The notes under the pieces: model-generated
Told to the model about the DNA's origin: nothing
What the model saw: only the letters and a program-made list of their open reading frames with translations
Databases searched by the model: none
Translations under genes and position numbers: made by a program
In this document: piece by piece, positions 43,787-51,745 of the stretch
Position numbering within the stretch: position 1 is the stretch's first letter
How the letters are laid out: each line of letters begins with the position of its first letter
From: Nonomuraea endophytica
Lineage (GTDB): Bacteria; Actinomycetota; Actinomycetes; Streptosporangiales; Streptosporangiaceae
DNA length: 64,000 nucleotides
Assembly (NCBI RefSeq): GCF_014203235.1
Contig: NZ_JACHIN010000012.1
Location: forward strand, 211,210 to 275,209
Direction: 5' to 3'

Positions 43787-44953
43787 CCGCGGGTAAAGGG
43801 CCGCGTGGGCGCTCCGTAGGCGGGCAGCCGGTCGGCAGTGTCGGGGGCGGGCCGTCGCCGGTCAGGTCGATCCCGGCGGCCGTCTGCGCGGTGAAGGTCG
43901 CGTCCACGGGAAACAGATCGGTCACCGTGCCGATCGCTCGGCGGACCTGGGCGGGGGTGTGTTCTGGCCGCATGTTCATCGGCAGGTGGAGCCAGACGCG
44001 TACGCGCTCCAGCTGGTGGCGGTCGGCTTCGGCGCCGTTCAGCCCGGCGGGGGCGTGGAGGCCCGGTGCGCCGCCGTCCATCGTCGTGTCGCCGAGGTCG
44101 CGGGCGTACTCGTAGCCGACCAGCACGATCTCGCCGCCGGGGCGGACGATGACGTTGCCGGGATGCAGGTCGCCGTAGCGCACGCCGCGCTCGTGGATTC
44201 GCTCCATCGCGTGGCCGATCCTGCCGACGACCTCGGCGGCCCACTCGGCATAGGCCCTGACCTCGGGCTCCGGCGGGCCGTCGGCGTCGTGTGCGCACGG
44301 GTAGCGGCGGACCATCTCCTCCAGCAGGCTCACGCCTTCGACGTGCTCCTCGACCAGGAAGTGGTGTTCCCGGGCGACGTGGTGGCCGAGCAGGCGGGGC
44401 ACGCACGGCAGGCCGTCCAGCCGCCGCAGGATGTCGCGCTGGACCTGGAGGCGGGCGATCGCGTCGCGGCCGTCGCGGTCGAGGCCGGCGTGCGGCCTGG
44501 CCTCCACCAGGACCACGCGCTCGCCCGTGCCCTCGCGGGTGGCGAGGTAGACGCCGCCGGCGTTGGAGTAGCTCATGACGCTCTCGATCGCGAACGGGAA
44601 GCCGACGCTGTCGCGGGTCTCCGGCTCGCCCTCCTCGCCGACGCGGGTGAGCTTGGTGAAGGCGCCGTGGCGGACGAACAGCGGGCCGTCGCTGCGGGCG
44701 TACGGGCCGGTGATGCCCTTGAGCAGGCGGCCGAGCGTTTCCAGCGCGTCTTCCAGCTCCTTGTCGTCGGCCGGGTAAATGGTGACGGCCTTGCCGCCGG
44801 CGTGCGGCTCGCGGTGGGCGGGCTCCAGCCGGTCCGCTGCGTCGAGGTCGGGGTCCGGCTGGTGGAAGGGCGCGAGATGCTCCCACTCGATCATTGGTGT
44901 CCCCCTCGGCGTTGATCGGCTGGCCACAGCCTGCCCGCCGCCGCTTCGAGCTC

Positions 44954-44972
44954 GATATGAGGCGCTCATATC
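44954..44972. promoter_or_regulatory. perfect 8-3-8 palindrome, probable operator
   Basis: GATATGAG (44954-44961), GCG spacer, CTCATATC (44965-44972). It lies in the 138-bp divergent gap, 60 bp from the LanKC-like start and 61 bp from the small secreted protein start, so it could control both. No cognate regulator is adjacent. Confidence 0.65.
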
Positions 44973-45032
44973 TGCCGCGAATCCCGCATCCCTAACGTTT
45001 CGCCGCGCAACTCCCAGAAAGGAAAGTCAGTC

Positions 45033-45341
45033 ATGCTCAAGAAGGTTCTGCTCGGCGCCGCGGCGCTGGTTTCCCTGTCGATCGCGGCACCGGCGCAGGC
45101 GGACGTCTCGGCGGTGGCGTCGGCGTGCAGCGTCCAGCACGAGGGGTGGGGCAACGGCGGCTCCGCCAACTTCTTCAGGTACGTGAAGGTCGTCAACGAG
45201 TGCGGCCACTCGAAGACGGTCTGTGTCGACGTCCCCAACTGGCCCGACCCCGGGCCGTACACGATCAAGGCCTACGAGCGGAAGAAGCTCACGTACGGCA
45301 ACGTCTCCCACCGGCAGGGGCGCGGTCTCTATCCCTGCTGA
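45033..45341 (+). CDS. small secreted cysteine-containing protein, unknown
   Basis: A 102-residue protein with a Sec signal peptide (MLKKVLLGAAALVSLSIAAP, cleavage after AQA near 23) and four cysteines in the mature part (about 32, 57, 64 and the C-terminal residue 102), enough for two disulfides. ACSVQHEGWGNGGSANFFRY and VVNECGHSKTVCVDVPNWPD suggest a small beta-rich extracellular domain. The pattern resembles uncharacterised actinomycete secreted proteins; I cannot name a family. AGAAAGGAAAG precedes the ATG. It stands alone between the LanKC-like gene and the GH8 gene. Confidence 0.8.
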   Translation: MLKKVLLGAAALVSLSIAAPAQADVSAVASACSVQHEGWGNGGSANFFRYVKVVNECGHSKTVCVDVPNWPDPGPYTIKAYERKKLTYGNVSHRQGRGLYPC

Positions 45342-45357
45342 TCGCGCGAGGGGGCTC

Positions 45358-45412
45358 TTGCCAAGCGGGCGAAGGTTCTTTACTGTCCTACAAGTTAGGA
45401 AAGGTTCCTAAC
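45358..45412 (+). promoter_or_regulatory. GH8 gene promoter with +1 operator
   Basis: TTGCCA (45358-45363) and TACTGT (45381-45386) are 17 bases apart. The expected start site is followed at once by a perfect palindrome, GTTAGGAA (45394-45401), AGG, TTCCTAAC (45405-45412). An operator at +1 indicates a repressor, as is usual for inducible polysaccharide hydrolases. The regulator is not in the window as far as I can tell. Confidence 0.65.
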
Positions 45413-45452
45413 TAAGGCGTCGCCGAACCCTCACCCCCCAAGGACCCCGCTG

Positions 45453-47378
45453 ATGCCGCACGTTGTCAGAGCCATGGCCGCCGCCGCGGCCATGGTCGCA
45501 GCCCTCACCGCACATCCCGCCGCCGCCAGTTCCGCGGCCGACACCCTGATCTCCCGCGACCGGCCCGCGACCGCCTCCTCCGTCGAGGGCGCCGGTTTCG
45601 AGGCGGGCAAGGCGGTGGACGGCAGCACGAGCACCCGCTGGGCCAGCGCCGAAGGCCACGACCCCGAATCGGTCACCATCGACCTCGGCGCCACGGCGAC
45701 CATCTCCCGCGTGAAGCTGAGCTGGGAAGCCGCCTACGGCAAGTCGTACAAAATCCAGACCTCGCCCAACGGCTCGACCTGGACCGACATCTACTCCACC
45801 ACCGCCGGCAACGGCGCCACCGACGACCTGACCGGCCTGTCGGGCAGCGGGCGCTATATCCGCATGTACGGCACCGCCCGCGGCACCGCCTACGGCTACT
45901 CCCTGTGGGAGTTCGAGACCTACGGCTCGTTCTCCTCCGGCGGCGACACCACGCCACCGAGCACCCCCGGCAACCTCCGCTCCACAGCCACCACCTCCAC
46001 CACGGTGTCGCTGGCCTGGAACGCCGCCACCGACAACGTCGGCGTCACCGGCTACGAGGTTTACCGAGGCAACACCCTGGTCAACACCGCCACCGGCACG
46101 ACCTTCACCGACACCGGCCTGACCGCGAGCACGAGCTACACCTACACGGTCAAGGCCCGCGACGCCGCGGGCAACGTCTCGCCCGCGAGCGCCCCCGTCA
46201 CCGCCACCACCCAGGCGGCCGGCGGCGGGCCCGCCGTACCGTTCGGCAGCCACGCCTTCCCCTACGCGTCCGGCATGCTGAAGCCCTCCGGGGCCCAGGC
46301 GACGCTCGACCAGAAGGTGATCGACTACTACAAGCGGTGGAAGACCGCCTTCCTCCGGCAGAACTGCGGCAACGGCTGGTATCAGGTCTACTCCCCGGAC
46401 GCCTCCCATCCGTACGTGGCCGAGGCCCAGGGTTACGGCATGGTGATCGCGGCGACCATGGCCGGAGCCGACCCGGACGCCAAGAAGATCTTCGACGGCC
46501 TGACCAAGTGGATGATCGACCACCCGTCGGTGATCAACCCCGACCTGCTCGCCGCCGAGCAGAACGAGGCCTGCCAGAGCGTCAACGGCAGCGACGGCGC
46601 CACCGACGGCGACATGGACGTGGCCTACGGCCTGCTCCTGGCCGATCGGCAGTGGGGCAGCAACGGCACGTACAACTACAAGAGCCTCGCGGTGCGGCAC
46701 ATCAACGCGATCAAGAAGGACGAGCTCAACCCCTCCACGAACCTGCTCAAGCTGGGCGACTGGAGCACCCCGAGCGACCACCGCTACTACGTCTCGCGCG
46801 CCTCGGACTGGATGGCCGACCACTTCCGCGCCTTCAAGAAGGCCACCGGCGACTCCACCTGGGACACCGTGCGCAACGCGCACCAGAACGTGATCGCCTC
46901 CCTGCAGTCCACCTACGCCCCGAACACCGGCCTGCTGCCCGACTTCGTGGTCGACACCAACACCTCGCCGCGCCCCGCGCCCGGAGAGGTGCTGGAGGAC
47001 CCGAACGACGGCCAGTACTGGTGGAACTCCTGCCGCGTGCCCTGGCGGATCGGCGCCGACGCGGTGACCAGCGGCGACGCCAAGTCGCTCACGGCCGCTC
47101 GCAAGCTGAACACCTGGGTCAAGTCCAAGACCGGCGGCGACCCCGGCAAGATCGCCATGGGCTACAAGCTCAACGGCACGCAGATCTCCTCCGGCAGCGA
47201 CGCCTCGTTCTTCGCCCCGTTCGCGGTGGCGGCGATGACCGACTCCGGCAGCCAGGCCTGGCTGGACGCGCTCTGGAACAAGATGCTGGCCACGCCGATC
47301 GACACCAGCAGCTACTTCGCGGCGAGCATCCAGCTCCAGGTCATGATCACCGCCACCCACAACCACTGGGTGCCCTGA
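45453..47378 (+). CDS. secreted glycoside hydrolase family 8 enzyme with CBM32-like and FnIII domains
   Basis: A 641-residue secreted glycosidase. Order: signal peptide (about 1-28), F5/8-type carbohydrate-binding domain (about 30-160; RPATASSVEGAGFEAGKAVD, RYIRMYGTARG), a fibronectin III domain (about 165-257; TPPSTPGNLRSTATTSTTV) and a GH8 (alpha/alpha)6 barrel to the end. GH8 motifs: VAEAQGYGMVIAATMAGAD with the general-acid glutamate near 324, and DGATDGDMDVAYGLLLADRQ with the second catalytic region near 388. GH8 covers endoglucanases, chitosanases, lichenases and reducing-end xylanases; which one cannot be told. AAGGA precedes the ATG. Confidence 0.9.
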   Translation: MPHVVRAMAAAAAMVAALTAHPAAASSAADTLISRDRPATASSVEGAGFEAGKAVDGSTSTRWASAEGHDPESVTIDLGATATISRVKLSWEAAYGKSYKIQTSPNGSTWTDIYSTTAGNGATDDLTGLSGSGRYIRMYGTARGTAYGYSLWEFETYGSFSSGGDTTPPSTPGNLRSTATTSTTVSLAWNAATDNVGVTGYEVYRGNTLVNTATGTTFTDTGLTASTSYTYTVKARDAAGNVSPASAPVTATTQAAGGGPAVPFGSHAFPYASGMLKPSGAQATLDQKVIDYYKRWKTAFLRQNCGNGWYQVYSPDASHPYVAEAQGYGMVIAATMAGADPDAKKIFDGLTKWMIDHPSVINPDLLAAEQNEACQSVNGSDGATDGDMDVAYGLLLADRQWGSNGTYNYKSLAVRHINAIKKDELNPSTNLLKLGDWSTPSDHRYYVSRASDWMADHFRAFKKATGDSTWDTVRNAHQNVIASLQSTYAPNTGLLPDFVVDTNTSPRPAPGEVLEDPNDGQYWWNSCRVPWRIGADAVTSGDAKSLTAARKLNTWVKSKTGGDPGKIAMGYKLNGTQISSGSDASFFAPFAVAAMTDSGSQAWLDALWNKMLATPIDTSSYFAASIQLQVMITATHNHWVP

Positions 47379-47385
47379 AGTACCC

Positions 47386-47460
47386 GGCGGCCGGCCTGAC
47401 CGGCCGCCACCCCACTCCACCCCGGCGCGGGCACGGGCGCCTTAACCCCGCGCCGGGGTG
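47386..47460. terminator. double hairpin, probable bidirectional terminator
   Basis: Two stems lie between the convergent GH8 and TetR genes: a 9-bp stem (GGCGGCCGG at 47386-47394 with 47400-47408) and a 14-bp stem (47418-47431 with 47447-47460, 15-base loop). Neither has a T-run. The second ends 29 bases from the TetR stop. Confidence 0.55.
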
Positions 47461-47488
47461 GCACCAACGGCATCAGGTCTGTTCAGGG

Positions 47489-48067
47489 TCAGGGGAGCAC
47501 CGCTCGTGCCATCAGCGTGCGCAGTGCGGCCAGCGCCTCCGGGTAGTCGACGCGATCGGGCGCCAGCAGCCATTGCTGGTGCACGCCGATCACCGCCCCG
47601 ACGAGCAGGACCGACAGCCCCTCGGCCGACATCCCGGGCGGCAGCGGCAACAGCTCCAGCACCCGCCGGCCGTGCTCGCGCAGCGCCTCGTGCATCTCGA
47701 CGTAGCGCCCCTGGATCGGTGAGCCCGGCTCCAGCGCCTCCACCAGCAGGTTGACGAAGAGCCTGCCCGCGGGCAGCACGAACAGCGCCCCCGCGCCCTC
47801 CGCCAGCAGGTCGAGCGCCGTCTCCACCCGCGCGGTCGGTTCGCCGAGCCCGGCGCGCAGATCCGCCAGCGAGCGTTCGAGAACGGCCAGCAGCAGCCCC
47901 TCCTTGCTGCCGAAATGCCAGGGAATCGACCCCCTGCTGATCCCGGAGCGCTCGCCCACGTCGGCGAACGTGGTCTGCCGATAGCCCTTCTCCGTGAACA
48001 GCTCGGCCGCCGCCGCCAGGATCAGCTCGCGGCTCTCCTGACTGGTCTGCTCTCGACGTGTTGTCAC
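47489..48067 (-). CDS. TetR-family regulator
   Basis: A 192-residue regulator with helix-turn-helix AELFTEKGYRQTTFADVGER then SGISRGSIPWHFGSKEGLLL (about 20-62), which has tryptophan where tyrosine is usual in YYHF-type motifs. The C-terminal domain resembles TetR_C of the AcrR type. The GTG at 48067 is preceded by GAGGAGG. It is divergent from the FAH-MBL gene with 57 bp between, so it probably controls that cluster and itself. Confidence 0.9.
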   Translation of the reverse strand: MTTRREQTSQESRELILAAAAELFTEKGYRQTTFADVGERSGISRGSIPWHFGSKEGLLLAVLERSLADLRAGLGEPTARVETALDLLAEGAGALFVLPAGRLFVNLLVEALEPGSPIQGRYVEMHEALREHGRRVLELLPLPPGMSAEGLSVLLVGAVIGVHQQWLLAPDRVDYPEALAALRTLMARAVLP

Positions 48068-48082
48068 CGCACCTCCTCATGT

Positions 48083-48107
48083 GCTAGCAATCATATTCTA
48101 TGCTGGC
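48083..48107. promoter_or_regulatory. imperfect inverted repeat, candidate TetR operator
   Basis: Arms GCTAGCA (48083-48089) and TGCTGGC (48101-48107) pair at six of seven positions around an AT-rich centre containing ATATTCT. It lies midway between the divergent start codons, where both promoters must be. Confidence 0.45.
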
Positions 48108-48124
48108 CAACACAGGAGGTCATT

Positions 48125-50047
48125 TTGCGCTTCGTCACCTACGCGTCGGCCGACGGTGACCGGGTCGGCGTCGTCAACGGCGACCAGGTCCACGCCCTAC
48201 CTGAGGGCACGAGCCTGATCGAGCTGCTCGGCCCGTCGCTGCGGCAGGCGGGCGAGCGGGCGCTCGCCGAGCCCGCCCAGGTCACCCCGCTGGCCGACCT
48301 CACGCTGAAGGCGCCCATCCCCAGACCGCCGTCCATCCGCGACTGCCTGTGCTTCCTCGACCACATGCGCGGCTGCCTCAGAGCCACCGGCGGCACCGGA
48401 ACCCTGGAGCCGACCTGGTACCAGATCCCCGCCTTCTACTTCGCCAACCCGGCCACCGTCATCGGGCCCCACGACGAGGTGACCGTCTCGCCGGGCAGCG
48501 CCTGGTTCGACTTCGAGCTGGAGATCGGCGCGGTGATCGGCGCGCCGGGGCGCGACCTGACGCCCGAGCAGGCCGTGGAGCACATCGCCGGCTACACGCT
48601 GTTCTGCGACTGGAGCGCCCGTGACCTGCAGGCGCTCGAAGGCCAGCTCAAGATCGGGCAGGCCAAGGGCAAGGACGGCGCCACCACGCTCGGGCCCTGG
48701 CTGGTCACCCCTGACGAGCTGCCGTTCGACCCCGGTGGGCGACTGGCGATCCAGGTGCGGGCCGAGGTCAACGGGGAGCTGGTGGGGGCCGGCCGTACCG
48801 ACGGCATGGACTGGACGTTCGGCGAGGTCGTCGCCTACGCCTCGCGCGGCGTCGAGCTGCGGCCGGGCGACGTCTTCGGCTCCGGCACCGTTCCGGGTTG
48901 CTGCCTGATCGAGCACCTCAGCTTCGCCGACCTCGCCGCCTTCCGCGGCTGGCTCAAGGACGGCGACGTGGTGACGCTGCGCGCCGAGGGGCTCGGCGAG
49001 ATCCGCCAGACCGTCCGCGCGGGTACGGCCCCGCACCCGCTGCCCGCCAGACCCGATCCCGCCGCCGGACCGCGCGGGCCGAGGGTCAACCGGGCGCCGA
49101 GCCCGCGGGTGCCGTACACGAAAGGGCTGCACCAGGTCGGCGACGGGGTGTGGGCGTGGCTGCTGCCGGACGGCGGCTACGGCATGAGCAACGCCGGGCT
49201 GGTCACCGGGGACGGCGCGTCGCTGCTCGTGGACACGCTCTACGACCTGCGGCACACCGCCGAGATGCTGGACGGCCTGCGGCAGGTCACCGGCCGCCAC
49301 CCGCTGACCCACCACGTGCTCACCCACGCCAACGGCGACCACACCCACGGCGGCCAGTTGCTGCCCGGCTCGGTCCGCGTCATCGCCGCCGGGGGGACCG
49401 CGCACGAGATGCGTACCGAGATGACCCCGGAGATGACCGCGGCGCTCCAGATCATGGATCTCGGGCCGGTGCTCACGCCGTACCTGCGGGAAAGGTTCGA
49501 CGCCTTCGACTTCGGCGGGATCAGGCTGCGCGGACCCGACCAGACCTACGAGCGGCGGCTCACCCTCGACGTGGCCGGCCGCGAGGTGCGGCTGCTCGAC
49601 CTCGGTCCCGCGCACACCGGGGCCGACACGGTCGTGCACGTGCCGGACGCGGGGGTGCTGTTCGCGGGTGACCTGCTGTTCGTCGGGTGCACGCCGATCG
49701 TGTGGGCGGGCCCGATCGCCAACTGGATCGCCGCCTGCGACACGATGCTCGCCCTCGACGCGCCCACCGTGGTGCCCGGCCACGGGCCGGTGACCGACGC
49801 CGCCGGGATCCGCGCCGTCCGCGACTACCTCGGCCACGTCGTCGCGCACGCCGACGCCGCGCACGCCAAGGGCCTGGACGTGCGGGAGGCAGCGTTCGGC
49901 ATCGACCTGGGCGAGTACGCCGCCTGGCTGGACGCCGAGCGGGTCGTGGTCAACGTCTACCAGCGTTACCGCGAGCTCGACCCCGAACAGCCGGAGCTCG
50001 ACCGCATCACGCTGTTCGCGCTGATGGCCGAGTGGGCGCGCGCATGA
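48125..50047 (+). CDS. fusion of FAH-family hydrolase and metallo-beta-lactamase-fold domain
   Basis: A 640-residue bifunctional-looking protein. Residues 1-300 or so form a FAH-superfamily domain (DCLCFLDHMRGCLR, SAWFDFELEIGAVIGAPGRD, LFCDWSARDLQALE, GEVVAYASRGVELRPGDVFG). A Pro/Arg-rich linker (about 300-330) leads to a metallo-beta-lactamase fold with THANGDHTHGGQLL (about 401-414; N in place of the second His of HxHxDH), LGPAHTGADTVVHVP, FAGDLLFVG and VVPGHGPVTD. Start is a TTG at 48125 with AGGAGG five bases before; upstream in-frame codons run into the divergent TetR gene. The fusion suggests two successive hydrolytic steps on one intermediate. Coupled by ATGA to the next gene. Confidence 0.88.
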   Translation: MRFVTYASADGDRVGVVNGDQVHALPEGTSLIELLGPSLRQAGERALAEPAQVTPLADLTLKAPIPRPPSIRDCLCFLDHMRGCLRATGGTGTLEPTWYQIPAFYFANPATVIGPHDEVTVSPGSAWFDFELEIGAVIGAPGRDLTPEQAVEHIAGYTLFCDWSARDLQALEGQLKIGQAKGKDGATTLGPWLVTPDELPFDPGGRLAIQVRAEVNGELVGAGRTDGMDWTFGEVVAYASRGVELRPGDVFGSGTVPGCCLIEHLSFADLAAFRGWLKDGDVVTLRAEGLGEIRQTVRAGTAPHPLPARPDPAAGPRGPRVNRAPSPRVPYTKGLHQVGDGVWAWLLPDGGYGMSNAGLVTGDGASLLVDTLYDLRHTAEMLDGLRQVTGRHPLTHHVLTHANGDHTHGGQLLPGSVRVIAAGGTAHEMRTEMTPEMTAALQIMDLGPVLTPYLRERFDAFDFGGIRLRGPDQTYERRLTLDVAGREVRLLDLGPAHTGADTVVHVPDAGVLFAGDLLFVGCTPIVWAGPIANWIAACDTMLALDAPTVVPGHGPVTDAAGIRAVRDYLGHVVAHADAAHAKGLDVREAAFGIDLGEYAAWLDAERVVVNVYQRYRELDPEQPELDRITLFALMAEWARA

Positions 50048-50469
50048 GAATCCCGGACACCGAGCACACGAAGCACGCCCGGCACATCCACGAGGTGGCG
50101 CCCGGCTTCCGGGTCGAGGACGTCTGGGCGCTGCCGATCCCCGGCGGCCCAGGCGACCTGCTCGCCCATCGCGGCCCCGACTTGCGCGCGGTGCCGTTCA
50201 TCTCGGTCTTCCAGACCGACACCGAGTGGGCGACGGAGATGGCCAACAGGACCGTGCACACGGTGATGCACATCGCGTGGGTCCCGGACGGCGCCGGCGG
50301 CCACCGCGGCCAGATGGCCGTCCTGGTGAAGCCGAACGGCCTGCTCGGCCGGGCCTACATGCTCGCGATCAGGCCGTTCAGGCACCTGATCGTGGATCCC
50401 GCCCTGGTCAGGAAGATCGGCCGGGGCTGGCAGTCAACCGAAGACCAGAACCAGAGGAGATCACCATGA
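50044..50469 (+). CDS. DUF2867-like protein
   Basis: A 141-residue protein with the pattern HTKHARHIHEVAPGFRVEDV then WALPIPGG and a C-terminal region with SVFQTDTEWATEMANRTVHT and KPNGLLGRAYMLAIRPFRHL. This matches my memory of DUF2867 proteins, whose function is unknown and which may bind small ligands. It has no signal peptide. ATG overlaps the fusion gene stop and its own stop overlaps the next gene, making a three-gene operon. Confidence 0.75.
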   Translation: MRIPDTEHTKHARHIHEVAPGFRVEDVWALPIPGGPGDLLAHRGPDLRAVPFISVFQTDTEWATEMANRTVHTVMHIAWVPDGAGGHRGQMAVLVKPNGLLGRAYMLAIRPFRHLIVDPALVRKIGRGWQSTEDQNQRRSP

Positions 50470-50744
50470 AGGTCGGCATGATCGGCCACCACTACCCGAG
50501 CGCCGAGCACCGGGAGGAGTTCGTCGCCCGTGTCGAGGCGGTGGCGGCCGAGTTCCGGCGGGCGCCCGGCTGCCTGTCGGCCACGTGCTGGCTGACCGAC
50601 GACGCGGTGGTGTCCATCGTGGAGTGGGAGTCGGAGGCGGCGTTCACCGCCTCGCTCGGCGCCGTTCAGGCGGCCGACGTGGATCTCGCCTACGACGAGC
50701 GCGAGGTACGGCCGCGCGAGATCATCCGCCTCGTGGCGCCCTGA
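50466..50744 (+). CDS. ABM/dimeric alpha-beta barrel monooxygenase-like protein
   Basis: A 92-residue protein shaped like the antibiotic-biosynthesis-monooxygenase (ABM) or stress-responsive alpha-beta barrel family: MIGHHYPSAEHREEFVARVE, FRRAPGCLSATCWLTDDAVV, SIVEWESEAAFTASL. Such dimers oxidise quinol-type aromatics or only bind them. With a FAH enzyme, an aromatic-ring breakdown or quinone-handling route is plausible. GAGGAGATC precedes the ATG. Its last 23 bases overlap the convergent membrane protein. Confidence 0.8.
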   Translation: MKVGMIGHHYPSAEHREEFVARVEAVAAEFRRAPGCLSATCWLTDDAVVSIVEWESEAAFTASLGAVQAADVDLAYDEREVRPREIIRLVAP

Positions 50745-51099
50745 CCAGCCAGACACCCGTCACGAAGGCGAGCGGGAAGAGGGCGGCGGCGCCCAGGGGC
50801 AGCACGAAGAAGGTAAGCATCGTCCGCGGCTCGTCGGTCATCAGGGCCGTGACGGCGTAGGCCACCAGCACGATCAGCACGCTGCCCGCCACGGCGCCGC
50901 CGGCGTGGCGGGCCCCGCCGCGGGCGGCGAGCATCACCAGGCCGACCAGAAACGCGAACGGCGTGATCATCGGGGCCAGGAAGTAGAGATAACCGATGCC
51001 GCTGCGCGGATCGGCGGTCAGCGCGACGACCAGCAGGGCGACGGCGGGAACGGTGGAGATCAGGCCGGTGACCAGCCCGGTCCTGGCCACGGCGGCCAT
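50722..51099 (-). CDS. small four-helix membrane protein, unknown
   Basis: A 125-residue protein with four hydrophobic segments (about 5-27, 35-58, 66-90, 98-119) and no soluble domain. No family was recognised. The start is uncertain: the ATG at 51099 has no clear ribosome-binding site, and a TTG at 51147 would add 16 residues. It overlaps the end of the ABM gene by 23 bases on the other strand. Confidence 0.6.
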   Translation of the reverse strand: MAAVARTGLVTGLISTVPAVALLVVALTADPRSGIGYLYFLAPMITPFAFLVGLVMLAARGGARHAGGAVAGSVLIVLVAYAVTALMTDEPRTMLTFFVLPLGAAALFPLAFVTGVWLVRAPRGG

Positions 51100-51182
51100 G
51101 TGGGGGAGAGGTTGCACGATCGGCAAGCTAACGGGGGCCGCTTGCACAATGCTTTACAACGGTTCGCCCGGGGACGGGCAGG

Positions 51183-51743
51183 ATGTCATGCGTGAACATG
51201 TCCGACGAAGAGATCGCCAAAGCCCACGTCACGACCCCGGCCGTCCACAACGACACCATCCACCTGGCCGGCTACGACCCGGCCTGGCCGGTCCGCTTCG
51301 AACGGCTGGCCGGTGACATCCTGGCCGCTCTCGGCGAGGCCCGGCTGGAGCACGTCGGGTCCACGTCGGTGCCCGGCCTGCCGGCCAAGCCGATCATCGA
51401 CATGCTCCTGATCGTCGAGGACCCGACCGACGAGGCCGCGTACGTGCCGGCGCTGGAGTCACTCGGTTACGTCCTGACGATCCGCGAGCCGGAATGGTAC
51501 GAGCACCGCGTGCTCAAGCTGACCGGCGAACTGCCGGTGAACCTGCACGTGCTGCCGGAGGGCTGCCTGGAGGTGCGCCGCATGCTGGGCTTCCGCGACT
51601 GGCTGCGTACGCACGACGAGGACCGCGACCTGTACGCGAGCACCAAACGCGACCTCGCCGGGCGCACCTGGAAGTACGTCCAGAACTACGCCGACGCCAA
51701 GACCCGGGTCGTGGAGTCGATCCTCGCCCGGGCCGGCGTCTAG
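51183..51743 (+). CDS. GrpB family (UPF0157) nucleotidyltransferase-fold protein
   Basis: A protein of 186 residues, or 181 if the ATG at 51198 is used. The GrpB signature is clear: YDPAWPVRFERLAGDILAAL, EHVGSTSVPGLPAKPIIDML (GSTSVPG nucleotidyltransferase-like loop plus D), LPVNLHVLPEGCLEVRRMLG and FRDWLRTHDEDRDLYASTKR. Family members are single-domain proteins of uncertain biochemical role; some are fused to CoaE. No partner gene is evident. Confidence 0.92.
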   Translation: MSCVNMSDEEIAKAHVTTPAVHNDTIHLAGYDPAWPVRFERLAGDILAALGEARLEHVGSTSVPGLPAKPIIDMLLIVEDPTDEAAYVPALESLGYVLTIREPEWYEHRVLKLTGELPVNLHVLPEGCLEVRRMLGFRDWLRTHDEDRDLYASTKRDLAGRTWKYVQNYADAKTRVVESILARAGV

Positions 51744-51745
51744 CG

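Larger units (their letters stand above)
43470..44894 (-). pseudogene. truncated LanKC-like (class III lanthipeptide synthetase) protein with degenerate kinase
   Basis: The frame gives 474 residues. Residues 1-375 or so align in style with LanKC: KAVTIYPADDKELEDALETL and GPLFVRHGAF (end of the lyase domain), YSNAGGVYLATREGTGERVV, EARPHAGLDRDGRDAIARLQ, HHFLVEEHVEGVSL, YGDLHPGNVIVRPGGE and PGLHAPAGLNGAEADRHQLE. Two kinase essentials are lost: the ATP lysine (VVLVEARPH, family VVLKEARPH) at 130 and the DFG/DFE aspartate (LVGYEYA) at 260; Asp242 and Asn247 remain. The first ~90 residues of the lyase part and the whole C-terminal LanC cyclase are missing. From about residue 380 the frame simply reads antisense through the peptide gene and the SARP 3' end. 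It is either a decayed synthetase or a repurposed pseudokinase. Confidence 0.65.

Noticed and set aside
47915..48124. In-frame extension of the FAH-MBL protein to the left
   Set aside because: It would overlap the divergent TetR gene and its helix-turn-helix codons; TTG at 48125 has AGGAGG at correct spacing and begins the family-typical MRFVTYA.
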